A DNA stretch of 64,000 nt from an uncultured Bacteroidales bacterium (GTDB taxonomy: Bacteria; Bacteroidota; Bacteroidia; Bacteroidales; Muribaculaceae): contig CANSAP010000004.1 in NCBI GenBank assembly GCA_947644715.1, forward strand, positions 1 through 64,000, read 5' to 3'. The notes beneath the pieces were generated by a model, which saw nothing but the letters and a program-made list of their open reading frames with translations, searched no databases and was not told the origin of the DNA. Numbering within the stretch: position 1 is the stretch's first letter; each line of letters opens with the position of its first letter. The position numbers were made by a program, and so were the translations under genes. Positions 18,137 through 27,027 of the stretch are shown here, one piece after another.

Positions 18137-18407
18137 AATAATAGGGTGTGTCGAAATTTGAACCCGACGCTGAATGGCGCGGAGCGCCTTCCCATTGTTA
18201 GCCGGGGGCTTCAGCCCCCGGTATGCATGTAGCGACAACCAGCCCCGGAAGGGCTGCCCTATATCGTTGGTTGTCAATGAATTGGGCAGCCCTTCCAGGG
18301 CTGACTCCGTACGCGGGGCTACCGGGGGGCTGAAGCCCCCCGGCTAACAAGGGATAGGCGCTCCGCGCCATCAGCATCGAATTCCTATTTCGACACACCC
18401 TATTATT
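18137..18407. repeat. 271-bp nested inverted-repeat element (MITE/REP-like)
   Basis: Terminal 21-bp perfect inverted repeats (18137-18157 and 18387-18407, core GGGTGTGTCGAAAT). Both halves then carry the same modules in mirror order: TGGCGCGGAGCGCC, TTGTTAGCCGGGGGCTTCAG with its own GGGGGCT/AGCCCCC hairpin, and GGGCAGCCCTTCC. There is no ORF. It fills the space between the convergent DUF4105 and topA genes and may also serve as a two-way terminator. I recall similar modules as intergenic repeats in other bacteria, possibly mobilised by REP-type (Y1) transposases; that link is inference. Confidence 0.85.
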
Positions 18408-18428
18408 ATTTGTGAAAATGGTCTTGCC

Positions 18429-20780
18429 TTACTTGGTGCGCTTGGCGCGGGTGCGGGGTTTGGCGGGTGCTTCGTCCTGCTCTTTCATTATTTTTTGCGC
18501 TTCTTCGAGGGTGAGGGCGGCTGCGTCGGTGCCTTTCGGCAGCTTATAGTTCACGGCCTTTTTTGCACCCTCCGGCTTATATGCCAGATAGGGACCGAAG
18601 CGACCGTTGAGCGCCTGAAGACCGGGCATCTCGTCGAAGTTCTTGATTATCTTGGCATTGTCGTCAGCGCGCTTCTTTTCAATGAGTGCTATTGCTTCAT
18701 CAATCGTGATGCCCTGCGGGGTCAACTCCTTGGGAATGGAGACGAATTTGGAGTCGTGGCGGATGTATGGACCGAAGCGGCCTATGGCGGCCACAACCTT
18801 CTTCCCTTCGAACTCTCCGACGGTGCGGGGCAGTTCAAAGAGTTTCAACGCCTCGTCGAGAGTTATCGTTGCTATGCTCTGTCCGTCAAGCAGGGAAGCG
18901 AAGAGAGGTTTCTCCTCATCTTCATTGCTGCCAATCTGAACCATGGGGCCGAAGCGGCCGATTTTCACACTGACGGGACGCCCGGTTTTGGGATCGGTTC
19001 CGAGGGTGCGCTCACCGACTTTGTGCTCCATGCGCATACTGTTGATTTTCTCTATATCAGGATGGAAGCCGTCATAGAAATCATGAATCTCATTATGCCA
19101 ACCGAGCTTTCCTTCGGCTATGTCATCAAACTTTTCCTCGATGCGCGCCGTGAAATTATAGTCCAGAATATCGGGGAAGTATTCTGTCAGGAAGTCATTG
19201 ACAACCATGCCGACGTCAGTGGGCACGAGACGCCCCTTGTCAGAGCCGGTGGTCTCCGTCTCGGTCACTTCATTGATGCCTGCCGGAGTGAGTGTTATCA
19301 CTTTGTAGTCACGCTTCACGCCCTCTTTCTCCCCTTTCTCCACATAGTCACGCCCCTGAATGGTGCTGATTGTGGGAGCGTAGGTTGAAGGACGACCTAT
19401 GCCTAATTCCTCCATTTTCTTTACTAAGGAGGCCTCATTATATCGGGCAGGAGCCTGCGTGAAACGCTCTGTGGCGGTTATGCTCTCAGGGGTAAGGCTT
19501 GCACCCACTTGAATTTCCGGCAGGCTGTAAGGCGTATTTGCTTCCTTATCAAGGTTATACGCTTTCAGGAAACCCTCGAATTTAATCACTTCGCCATGAG
19601 CCGTGAAGTTCTTGCCTTCGGCCACGGGAGCTGATTCGGCGGGCAAGATGGCAATCTCAAGGGTTGTTTTCTCGACGAGCGCATCGCTCATTTGAGAAGC
19701 GAGTGTGCGCATACGAATCAGATGATACAGGCGTTTTTCCTGCGGCGAGCCGGGTACATCAGCCACATTCACGTAGGTGGGACGTATGGCCTCGTGAGCC
19801 TCCTGCGCACCTTTGCTCTTGGTGTGGTAATGACGCACATGGAGATATTGCTCTCCATATTGCTCCGTCACGAGAGCGGAAATATCTTTTATGGCGAGGG
19901 CAGAGAGGTTGAGCGAGTCGGTACGCATGTATGTGATGTGACCGGCTTCGTAGAGCTGCTGAGCCACTCGCATAGTCTGAGCTACGGTAAAGCCGAGCTT
20001 GCGGGCAGCCTCCTGCTGAAGGGTTGAGGTTGTAAACGGGGCGGCCGGCGAGCGATGTATCGGTTTGACTGTCACGTCGTTGACCTTAAACTCAGCATTG
20101 CGGCAGGCTTCAAGCAGCGCCTTAGCCTCCTGCTCTGAATCAAGGCGAGTGTTCAGTTCGCTGCGCAGCATAGCGGGGGAGTCAGCCAAACCGAATGAGC
20201 CGGTCACACGGAAGAAGGGCTGCGGAGTGAAGGCTGCAATCTCCTTTTCCCGCTCGCATATCAAGCGCACTGCCACACTCTGCACACGGCCGGCCGAGAG
20301 GGAGGGCTTAATCTTGCGCCACAACACGGGCGAGAGTTCAAAGCCCACGATGCGATCGAGCACGCGGCGAGCCTGCTGTGCATTGACGCGGTCAATATCA
20401 ATGGTGCGGGGATTCTCAAGCGCGTGCACTATGGCAGGCTTAGTAATCTCGTGGAAGACGATTCGATGAGTGGTGGCGGGGTCAAGTTTGAGCACTTCAG
20501 CCAGGTGCCAGGCAATGGCTTCTCCTTCGCGGTCTTCATCGGAAGCGAGCCAAACTGTGTCAGCCTCCTTTGCGGCTGAGCGTAATTTCGACACGAGTTC
20601 TTTTTTCTCGGCGGGAATTTCATATACCGGCTCAAAATCGCGGTCGACATCAATACTGAAGTCTTTTTTTCTCAAGTCACGGATATGACCGAAACTCGAC
20701 ATTACCTTGTAACCGGGACCCAGAAACTTCTCGATTGTCTTGGCCTTAGCCGGAGACTCCACTATAATAAGGTTCTTCAT
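18429..20780 (-). CDS. topA: DNA topoisomerase I (type IA)
   Basis: 783 aa starting at MKNLIIVESPAKAKTIEKFL (ATG 20780); an in-frame extension to 20852 lacks family similarity. TOPRIM domain at the N-terminus with ASDEDREGEAIAWHLAE, and active-site tyrosine in GHITYMRTDSLNLSALAI (about residue 290). The C-terminal third has repeated topoisomerase C-terminal modules (KIGRFGPMVQIG, AIGRFGPYIRHD, LNGRFGPYLAYK) rather than cysteine zinc fingers, and ends in a basic tail. It relaxes negative supercoils. Confidence 0.97.
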   Translation of the reverse strand: MKNLIIVESPAKAKTIEKFLGPGYKVMSSFGHIRDLRKKDFSIDVDRDFEPVYEIPAEKKELVSKLRSAAKEADTVWLASDEDREGEAIAWHLAEVLKLDPATTHRIVFHEITKPAIVHALENPRTIDIDRVNAQQARRVLDRIVGFELSPVLWRKIKPSLSAGRVQSVAVRLICEREKEIAAFTPQPFFRVTGSFGLADSPAMLRSELNTRLDSEQEAKALLEACRNAEFKVNDVTVKPIHRSPAAPFTTSTLQQEAARKLGFTVAQTMRVAQQLYEAGHITYMRTDSLNLSALAIKDISALVTEQYGEQYLHVRHYHTKSKGAQEAHEAIRPTYVNVADVPGSPQEKRLYHLIRMRTLASQMSDALVEKTTLEIAILPAESAPVAEGKNFTAHGEVIKFEGFLKAYNLDKEANTPYSLPEIQVGASLTPESITATERFTQAPARYNEASLVKKMEELGIGRPSTYAPTISTIQGRDYVEKGEKEGVKRDYKVITLTPAGINEVTETETTGSDKGRLVPTDVGMVVNDFLTEYFPDILDYNFTARIEEKFDDIAEGKLGWHNEIHDFYDGFHPDIEKINSMRMEHKVGERTLGTDPKTGRPVSVKIGRFGPMVQIGSNEDEEKPLFASLLDGQSIATITLDEALKLFELPRTVGEFEGKKVVAAIGRFGPYIRHDSKFVSIPKELTPQGITIDEAIALIEKKRADDNAKIIKNFDEMPGLQALNGRFGPYLAYKPEGAKKAVNYKLPKGTDAAALTLEEAQKIMKEQDEAPAKPRTRAKRTK

Positions 20781-20974
20781 CATGTGTTCAAAACATTGCA
20801 AATGAGGGGCTTGAGTGGTCATGATGCAAGAGTTCAACCCGGCAAGACCCATTACGCAGATGCGTTTTCGCCCGCAAAAGTAGTAAAAAAAATTGAATTG
20901 GGCTTCTTTGCGTCCTCACTTTGTACAACCCTGCGGCTCGGCGAATTGTTCATCGGCCCCGCAGCCTGTAAACG

Positions 20975-21010
20975 AGTCACGGAGTCACCCGCGGGGGAGA
21001 CTCCGTGACT
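20975..21010 (-). terminator. Hairpin downstream of the HU gene
   Basis: Perfect 12-bp stem AGTCACGGAGTC / GACTCCGTGACT (20975-20986 and 20999-21010) around a GC-rich loop, about 50 nt past the HU stop. No U-run follows, so it may be a terminator, an mRNA-stabilising stem or a palindromic site. Confidence 0.5.
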
Positions 21011-21058
21011 GAACCCGGCGCAGTTGGCCGGGTGATGCTGTCGGTGGCCCGGTGTGGT

Positions 21059-21322
21059 TTACTTACCGAGGTCGGAACCGGGTTTGAATTTCACCACCTT
21101 GCGAGCGGGAATTTCAATCTTTTCTTTTGTGCGGGGGTTGATGCCTGTGCGGGCTTCCTTGTTTACCACGGAGAAGGTGCCGAAGCCGAGCAGGGCAACC
21201 TTGTCTTCATTAGCGAGAGCCTGTGCGATTGACTCAAGGCAAGCATCGAGAGCTGCCTTTGCGGATACTTTGTTAAGGTTAGCCTTTGCTGCAATTTCGT
21301 TTACTAAATCTGTTCTGTTCAT
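21059..21322 (-). CDS. hup: HU-family DNA-binding protein
   Basis: 87 aa from the ATG at 21322 (MNRTDLVNEIAAKANLNKVSA). Full-length HU with the signature GFGTFSVVNKEARTGINPRT (about 46-65) forming the DNA-gripping arm. It is a nucleoid protein, monocistronic behind its own promoter. An in-frame extension to 21412 runs through the promoter and is rejected. Confidence 0.95.
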   Translation of the reverse strand: MNRTDLVNEIAAKANLNKVSAKAALDACLESIAQALANEDKVALLGFGTFSVVNKEARTGINPRTKEKIEIPARKVVKFKPGSDLGK

Positions 21323-21355
21323 AACTTTACTGTGTGATGTGTGAAAATTTGGGGG

Positions 21356-21387
21356 CAAATATACGTAATTCCATAAGATATAACAAA
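21356..21387 (-). promoter_or_regulatory. hup promoter
   Basis: Minus strand: TTTG (21387-21384), 20-nt spacer, TATATTTG (21363-21356), about 30 nt before the HU start codon. Confidence 0.72.
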
Positions 21388-21479
21388 TAATTCGGCCTTT
21401 TTTTCTTCTCAAATCTGATTTTCTTCTGTTTTTAGCTCATTTTAAGAGTGCCGCGGGGGAAATATTGCGAAATTCTTAG

Positions 21480-21487
21480 TACTTTTG
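21480..21487 (+). promoter_or_regulatory. -7 type promoter element abutting the rhomboid start codon
   Basis: TACTTTTG (21480-21487) matches TAnnTTTG and lies only 4 nt before the ATG at 21492. No good TTTG is seen at the expected upstream spacing. If used, the transcript would be leaderless or start inside the annotated ORF. Confidence 0.45.
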
Positions 21488-21491
21488 CAGC

Positions 21492-22268
21492 ATGAATAAC
21501 TATGGTTCAGGGTTCATGCGCGGTGTGCCGCCGGTGACGCGCAACCTGCTTATCATCAACATAGGGTTGTGGCTCCTGGGAGCCTTCATGCCATCCTTCA
21601 ACATCTCCACACTCTTGCCCCGTCTCGGGCTAAGCTATTGGGGAGCTGAGGGATTCAATCCGCTTCAGCTGGTCACTTATCTCTTCCTGCAGGCTCCGCT
21701 CAGCCAGGGAGGAATAGCTCACATCTTCTTTAATATGTGGGCGCTCTACATGTTTGGCCGCATCCTGGAAGTGACCTGGGGCTCGCGGCGCTATCTGCTT
21801 TTCTATTTCGTCTGCGGCATAGGCGCCGGCGTGGTGCAGGAACTTGTGTGGACTCTCACATGGGAGCATGACTACCTTTCGGCCATAGCCTCGCTCAACC
21901 ATATAAGCCTGCCCGAGGCCACAGCGCGTGTGCAGGAAGCGCTGGCAGCCCATGATTCCGGCATTCTCGGAGCCATCGAGGGCTACAAGAGTTCTCTCTG
22001 CACCATCGGTGCCTCGGGTGCCATCTTCGGCCTGCTGCTCGGTTTCGGATGCGTCTTTCCGAATGTGCCTATGTACATATTCTTCATCCCCGTGCCCATC
22101 AAAGCGAAATGGCTCGTGGCCGGCTACGCAGTGCTCGAACTGTTCTTCGGTGTGAGCAACACACTCAGCTCCGTGGCCCATTACGCTCATCTCGGCGGAA
22201 TGATTTTCGGCGCACTCCTTATATTATATTGGTATAAAACCGGCTCACTGCATGGCAAGCGTTATTGA
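21492..22268 (+). CDS. Rhomboid-family intramembrane serine protease (first of a tandem pair)
   Basis: 258 aa, about six transmembrane segments. The catalytic serine motif GASGAIFGLL (about residue 175) and the histidine in SVAHYAHLGG (about 230) form the rhomboid dyad; FFNMWALYMFGRILE in the second helix region is typical. It cleaves membrane proteins within the bilayer; the substrate is unknown. It overlaps the next rhomboid gene by 17 nt, so translation is coupled. Later in-frame ATGs (residues 9 or so) remain possible starts given the promoter position. Confidence 0.93.
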   Translation: MNNYGSGFMRGVPPVTRNLLIINIGLWLLGAFMPSFNISTLLPRLGLSYWGAEGFNPLQLVTYLFLQAPLSQGGIAHIFFNMWALYMFGRILEVTWGSRRYLLFYFVCGIGAGVVQELVWTLTWEHDYLSAIASLNHISLPEATARVQEALAAHDSGILGAIEGYKSSLCTIGASGAIFGLLLGFGCVFPNVPMYIFFIPVPIKAKWLVAGYAVLELFFGVSNTLSSVAHYAHLGGMIFGALLILYWYKTGSLHGKRY

Positions 22269-23061
22269 TAATCTCCGGCGCCACGGAGTAGTTGGAGTCT
22301 TGATTCTTTTGAACGTGGCTATGTTCTTTGTGGCAGGGCTCTCGATGGTGTTCGGCAAACTCGGCTCTGTGCCGTCGCTTGAGCCTTGGCTCGCTCTGCC
22401 CGCCTCGCCGGCCTTGATGCTGACCCGCCCCTGGACCCTGTTCACCTATATGTTCACCCACACTCATCCGCTGCATCTGCTGATGAATCTGCTGTGGCTC
22501 GGATGGTTCGGCTCTCTGCTGCTGACAGTGGTCAGTGCGCGGCGCCTCGTGTGGCTATACATCGGCGGAGGTCTGTGCGGAGGCATCTGCTATATGCTTT
22601 TCGCGCCTATGCTTGCCCAGGCAGGCTCAGTGCTGCTCGGAGCCAGCGCCGCCGTGCTTGCGCTCATGACGGCTGCCGCTGTCTTGCTTCCCGGCTACAC
22701 ACTTCACCTTTTCTTCCTGGGCGACATCAAACTCAAATGGGTTGCACTGTTCATGATTCTGCTGGCCTTTCTCGGGCTGGGGGGCGGGAATTCCGGAGGT
22801 GAACTCGCTCACCTTGGCGGAGCCTTATGCGGCCTGGCAGCCGGCTTTGTGTGGAGCCGCAAAAGGTCTCCACGTAAAGAAAAAGAGACGCCCCGCAAAC
22901 CAAAACATGTCTCTCGCGTTATAAATGTGATGGAGCAGCATCGCCTCGACGCCGAGCGGCTGGATGAATTGCTCGATAAAATCCGCATCTCCGGCTTCGA
23001 TTCCCTCTCTGCTGACGAACGCCGCGAACTTGAATATCTCTCCAAACGTGTAACCAAGTAA
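22252..23061 (+). CDS. Rhomboid-family intramembrane serine protease (second of the pair)
   Basis: 269 aa. Rhomboid core with HTHPLHLLMNLLWLGWFG, the serine motif LLGASAAVLALM (about residue 130) and the histidine in GELAHLGGALCG (about 185). A C-terminal cytoplasmic extension of some 70 residues is basic then helical (RKRSPRKEKETPRKP, later LDELLDKIRISGFDSLSADE), a motif often found after rhomboid domains in Bacteroidetes. Catalytic residues are present in both paralogues, so neither looks like an inactive pseudoprotease. Confidence 0.92.
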   Translation: MASVIDNLRRHGVVGVLILLNVAMFFVAGLSMVFGKLGSVPSLEPWLALPASPALMLTRPWTLFTYMFTHTHPLHLLMNLLWLGWFGSLLLTVVSARRLVWLYIGGGLCGGICYMLFAPMLAQAGSVLLGASAAVLALMTAAAVLLPGYTLHLFFLGDIKLKWVALFMILLAFLGLGGGNSGGELAHLGGALCGLAAGFVWSRKRSPRKEKETPRKPKHVSRVINVMEQHRLDAERLDELLDKIRISGFDSLSADERRELEYLSKRVTK

Positions 23062-23076
23062 CCTCACTCTGCTGTT

Positions 23077-23538
23077 ATGAAAAAGTTTATCCACCTTCCG
23101 GTAATTCTTCTTCTCCTGGCCTTCGCCTGCTGTTCGCGCACCCAGAGCGGTCGCAGCACTGACGGCGAATCAGTGGTGCCCGAAGCCTCCGCGCCGCTCG
23201 ACTCTGAAAAGATTGTAGAGCCTGACTCGGCCGCCATGGCAGCCGCCCGCCAGCCCGCCAAAGCCAAGGGCAAGCCGCAAGTGCTGGAGTTTTCCGCCAC
23301 TTGGTGCGGTCCCTGCCAACGCCAAAAGCCGATATATGAGGAAGCCATAAAGAAATATGGCGACCGCATTGATATGCAAAGCATCGATGTGGATGAGAAC
23401 AGAGAACTGACTGACCGTTATCATGTCGAGTCAATACCCACGTTTATTTTCATCGACGGCTATGGCAAAGTGGTCGGGCGCTCATCCTTCCTGGATGCCG
23501 AGCAACTTGACCGGGCTCTTCAGACTCTGCTGAAATAA
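23077..23538 (+). CDS. Thioredoxin-like lipoprotein
   Basis: 153 aa. Lipoprotein-type signal peptide ending LLAFACC (about residues 13-19), a Ser/Ala/Pro-rich linker, then a thioredoxin domain with redox motif TWCGPCQ (about residue 75) and the cis-proline region VESIPTFIFIDGYG. Likely a membrane-anchored periplasmic thiol-disulphide exchanger. It starts 15 nt after the second rhomboid gene. Confidence 0.9.
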   Translation: MKKFIHLPVILLLLAFACCSRTQSGRSTDGESVVPEASAPLDSEKIVEPDSAAMAAARQPAKAKGKPQVLEFSATWCGPCQRQKPIYEEAIKKYGDRIDMQSIDVDENRELTDRYHVESIPTFIFIDGYGKVVGRSSFLDAEQLDRALQTLLK

Positions 23539-23587
23539 CCAGAAGAGCGTTTCAAATTCCTACATCTTTCAGACACTTGCGCAGACT

Positions 23588-24661
23588 ATGAAACACATCT
23601 TTCACATCGTGCCCGCCATCCTCTCATGGATTCTCTTGGGCATGACTTTGCTCGGCGGTCTCGCCCGATATATCTCTCCGGAAATCTGGACTTTCCCTCA
23701 ATTCATGTGTCTGCTGCTGCCGGTGCTGACTGTGCTCTCGCTGGCCATGGGACTGGTGTGGATGTTCACGCGCCACATCACTATACCGATAGCCACTGCC
23801 GTTGTGCTGCTGGCCATCTCGCCTGCACTGACAGAGATTTTCCCCGTGAGCTTTCCGGCAAAGCCCTCTCCGGGCGCCCCCACCCTCTCGGTGCTCACGT
23901 ATAACGTGCATGTGTTTGAGGACATGGAAACCGGCAAAAAGGGTTCCGGACGCGGCCTTGACTACATTCTGAACTCCGGTGCCGACATAGTCTGCCTTCA
24001 GGAGGTGTATGACCTGAACGCTGTGCTCAAATGGGGCTACGTGACCCCTCAGCAGGTGAAACGGTCTTCGGAAATCTATCCTTACGCCTTATACAATGAA
24101 AACATTGATGTCTCGGTCATCTCGAAGTATCCCATCAAGCGCATCTGCGGGGTCTACAACCCGAAACTGTACTACTTCATGTATGAGGTGCTGGAGGTTG
24201 CAGTTCCCGGCCATCCGCTGACGTTGGTCAATGTGCATCTCACCTCCTTCGGACTCTCGGCTCAAGAGGCCGGCCTGCTGGAGGATGCTGCTGACGGCGA
24301 CATCTCAGAGTCTTCCTCCTCGACCGTCTATCGCAAACTCTCGCTGGCATTCGAGCGGCGTGCGGAAGCTGCGCGCCAAGTGGCTGACGTAGTCCGGAAT
24401 TTGAAAGGCGACGTGATTCTCTGCGGCGACTTCAACGATGTGCCCGCCTCCTATGCCTACCACACCATCCGCGAGGCCGGACTCAGGGATGCGTATCTGG
24501 ATTGCTGCTTCGGCCCGACGGCCACTTTCAATGCCCATCATCTGTTCTTCCATATTGACCAAGTGATGTATAAAGGAAATCTCCGTCCCTTCTCGATTAC
24601 CCGCGGCGACCTCAGAGCCTCTGACCACTATCCGCTGCTTGCAAGATTTCAGTTACTTTGA
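23588..24661 (+). CDS. Endonuclease/exonuclease/phosphatase (EEP) family membrane-anchored hydrolase
   Basis: 357 aa. Three hydrophobic segments (about 1-85) followed by an EEP domain: LSVLTYNVHVFE, the metal-binding Glu in VCLQEVYDL, the catalytic GDFNDVPASYAYHTI and the terminal SDHYPLLARF. All metal and catalytic residues of the fold appear present. Substrates of membrane EEP proteins range from nucleic acids to phospholipid headgroups; this one is not assignable. It follows the thioredoxin gene by 49 nt, as in other Bacteroidetes rhomboid loci. Confidence 0.88.
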   Translation: MKHIFHIVPAILSWILLGMTLLGGLARYISPEIWTFPQFMCLLLPVLTVLSLAMGLVWMFTRHITIPIATAVVLLAISPALTEIFPVSFPAKPSPGAPTLSVLTYNVHVFEDMETGKKGSGRGLDYILNSGADIVCLQEVYDLNAVLKWGYVTPQQVKRSSEIYPYALYNENIDVSVISKYPIKRICGVYNPKLYYFMYEVLEVAVPGHPLTLVNVHLTSFGLSAQEAGLLEDAADGDISESSSSTVYRKLSLAFERRAEAARQVADVVRNLKGDVILCGDFNDVPASYAYHTIREAGLRDAYLDCCFGPTATFNAHHLFFHIDQVMYKGNLRPFSITRGDLRASDHYPLLARFQLL

Positions 24662-24758
24662 CGTTAACTGAATATAGCCCCAACGAATGAGGCCAAGCTT
24701 CATATCCTGACTTCCAACAAACTATTAACCATTATATCCAACAACATTGATCTTGCCA

Positions 24759-26885
24759 ATGAAACACAAATTTCTCTTGACATCAGCTCTGGTTCTCGGA
24801 CTGGGGCTCGCAACCTCCTGCCCTATGAAAGCAGACGCTACCAACAATCCTTTCCTGCAACCATACACCACCGTGTATGAGATTCCCCCCTTCGAGCAAA
24901 TCACCAATGCTCATTTTGAACCGGCTGTGCGTGCCGGCCTCGCTGAGCAAAAGGCCAATATCGAAAAAATCGTAAACAATCCCGAGCCGGCCACTTTCGA
25001 GAACACCATTCTCCCGCTTGAGAATCTTTCTCCGATTCTCGACCGTGTGCAAGGGGTCTTCTTCCATTATGATGCAGCCATGAAGAGCGCCGAGATTTCT
25101 GACCTTGGCGATGTGCTGATGCCCCTCTTCAATGAAGCCTCTAACAATGTGATGCTCAATGAAGCCCTGTTTGCCCGCGTAAAAGCCGTGTATGACGGGC
25201 TGAAGAAATCAAAGCTCACCCCGGTGCAGAAACGCCTTGTGGAGAAGTATTACAGAAACTTCGCCGAGCAGGGCGCCGCCCTCTCGCCGGAGAAGAAAAA
25301 AGAGCTGGTGCGCCTGAGCGACGAGCTTTCAAAGCTCTACATGCAGTACACTAAGAATCTGCTCAAGGCCACCAACGACTTCTCAATCGTGGTCTATGAC
25401 AAAGCTGACCTGGCCGGCCTGCCCGCCTCCACTATCGCCACAGCTGCCGAGACCGCCGAGGCTCGTGGTCTTAAGGGTCTTTACGTGTTCACGCTCCATG
25501 CTCCCAGCCGCCTGCCGGTGCTTCAGTATGCCGACAACCGCGGTCTGCGCGAGGCGATGTGGAAGGGTTACACCTCTTTGGCCTCCACGGGCGAAAACTC
25601 CAATATCCCTGTCATTGAGCAAATCGTGAAGCTGCGCTCTGAGAAGGCCAAGCTGATGGGATTCGACAATTTCGCTCAGCTCATGACCTCACGCGTCATG
25701 GCCGGAACTCCCGAAGCTGCCGAAGAGTTGCTCATGAAGGTCTACGAACCGGCCAAGGCTCGCGTCAAGGAGGAAGTGGCCGAAATGCAGGACTATGTAA
25801 ACAAGGCCGGAGGCGACTTCAAAATCGAACCCTGGGACTATTACTACTACCTTGGCAAGGTTAAGGAGCAGAAGTATAATCTGACTGACGCCGACATCCA
25901 GCCTTACTTCGAGCTCTCTCACGTGCTCGACGGTCTGAAATATGCTGCAAACCGCCTATACGGCATCGAGTTCAAGGAGATGCCCGATGCGCCCAAGTAT
26001 ATGGATGAGGTTACTGTCTATGACATCGTTGACAAGAAGGGTGACCACGTGTCAGTCTTCATGACCGACTATTTCCCCCGCCCCACCAAGGTGCAGGGTG
26101 CCTGGATGGAACAGCTTCAGAGCGCAGGACAGTATGAGGATGGCTCCATGAAGCGCCCCATCGTCTACAATGTGGGCAACTTCACTCCCCCCACTGCCGA
26201 CAGCCCCTCGCTGCTCACTCTCGATGAGGTGGAGACCACTTTCCATGAGTTTGGCCATGCCCTTCAGGGAATGCTGACCCAGGCTCCCTATCGTTCGCTG
26301 GCCGGCACTAACGTTGACCGCGACTACGTTGAGATGTGCTCTCAAATCAATGAGCATTGGGCCACTGCTCCCGAGGTGCTGGCCGTCTATGCCAAGCATT
26401 ATCAGACCGGCGAACCGATGCCTGCCGAGCTGATTGAGAAGATGGAAGCTGCCGGAAAATTCGGCCAGGGCTTCACTGCCACTGAGCTGGCTGCCGCCGC
26501 TCTGCTCGACCTGGCCTGGGCCAAGCAGAACCCCGAGACTGTCAATGTTGCTGAGTTTGAACAGCAGTTTGCCGAGCAAATCGGTCTCCCCTCCGAGCTG
26601 ACTTTCCGCTACCGTTCCCCCTACTTCAAGCATATCTTCGGCGATGAAGGCTATGCCGCCGGCTACTATACTTATCTCTGGGCACAGGTGCTCGAAGCCG
26701 ATGCCTGGGAGCTCTTCGAGCAGAAGGGTATCTTCGACCCCAAGACCGCTGCTTCTTTCAAGAAGAACATTCTCGAAAGCGGCGACACTGAAGACCCCAT
26801 GACCCTCTTCGTGCGCTTCCGCGGCCACAAGCCCGACCCCGCAGCTCTGCTTCGCCTGCGTGGCCTCGCTCCTGAAAAGAAATAA
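24759..26885 (+). CDS. M3-family zinc metallopeptidase (peptidyl-dipeptidase Dcp type), lipoprotein
   Basis: 708 aa from the ATG at 24759. The signal peptide ends LATSC (about residues 17-21), a plausible lipobox, implying an outer-membrane or periplasmic anchor. The zinc motif TTFHEFGHALQGML (HExxH at about 496) with the downstream glutamate in MCSQINEHW is the M3 signature. Length agrees with Dcp, which removes dipeptides from peptide C-termini. Likely a peptide-scavenging enzyme. No clear promoter was found in the 97-nt gap upstream. Confidence 0.93.
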   Translation: MKHKFLLTSALVLGLGLATSCPMKADATNNPFLQPYTTVYEIPPFEQITNAHFEPAVRAGLAEQKANIEKIVNNPEPATFENTILPLENLSPILDRVQGVFFHYDAAMKSAEISDLGDVLMPLFNEASNNVMLNEALFARVKAVYDGLKKSKLTPVQKRLVEKYYRNFAEQGAALSPEKKKELVRLSDELSKLYMQYTKNLLKATNDFSIVVYDKADLAGLPASTIATAAETAEARGLKGLYVFTLHAPSRLPVLQYADNRGLREAMWKGYTSLASTGENSNIPVIEQIVKLRSEKAKLMGFDNFAQLMTSRVMAGTPEAAEELLMKVYEPAKARVKEEVAEMQDYVNKAGGDFKIEPWDYYYYLGKVKEQKYNLTDADIQPYFELSHVLDGLKYAANRLYGIEFKEMPDAPKYMDEVTVYDIVDKKGDHVSVFMTDYFPRPTKVQGAWMEQLQSAGQYEDGSMKRPIVYNVGNFTPPTADSPSLLTLDEVETTFHEFGHALQGMLTQAPYRSLAGTNVDRDYVEMCSQINEHWATAPEVLAVYAKHYQTGEPMPAELIEKMEAAGKFGQGFTATELAAAALLDLAWAKQNPETVNVAEFEQQFAEQIGLPSELTFRYRSPYFKHIFGDEGYAAGYYTYLWAQVLEADAWELFEQKGIFDPKTAASFKKNILESGDTEDPMTLFVRFRGHKPDPAALLRLRGLAPEKK

Positions 26886-26930
26886 CATTACTTAACATTA
26901 CTGTGCAACTCCTTTGCACAGGTTACAACC

Positions 26931-26992
26931 TAACTTTGCATCAGTTTCCGGCACCCCCGCCGAAACTGATGCAATTTTTTGAGGGGTGCCGG
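26931..26992 (+). promoter_or_regulatory. Attenuator-like leader: terminator and competing hairpin before the 84-aa ORF
   Basis: Hairpin 1: TTGCATCAGTTT (26936-26947) plus CGGC (26949-26952) pairs with GCCGAAACTGATGCAA (26959-26974) and is followed by six T residues, a strong intrinsic terminator. Hairpin 2: CCGGCACCCC (26948-26957) is exactly complementary to GGGGTGCCGG (26983-26992) and cannot form together with hairpin 1. A -7 like TAACTTTG (26931-26938) stands at the start, but its TTTG partner at 26913 is too close (14 nt). It may simply be the terminator of the M3 peptidase gene. Confidence 0.6.
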
Positions 26993-27027
26993 GCAAGAAA
27001 AAACCCCAATCGATAAACACAAATATT

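Noticed and set aside
20685..21008. 107-aa plus-strand ORF spanning the topA start
   Set aside because: It overlaps the first part of topA and the HU hairpin and has no recognisable domain.
26052..26888. 278-aa minus-strand ORF opposite the M3 peptidase
   Set aside because: The HExxH-containing plus-strand frame is real; the antisense frame has no start signals or domain.
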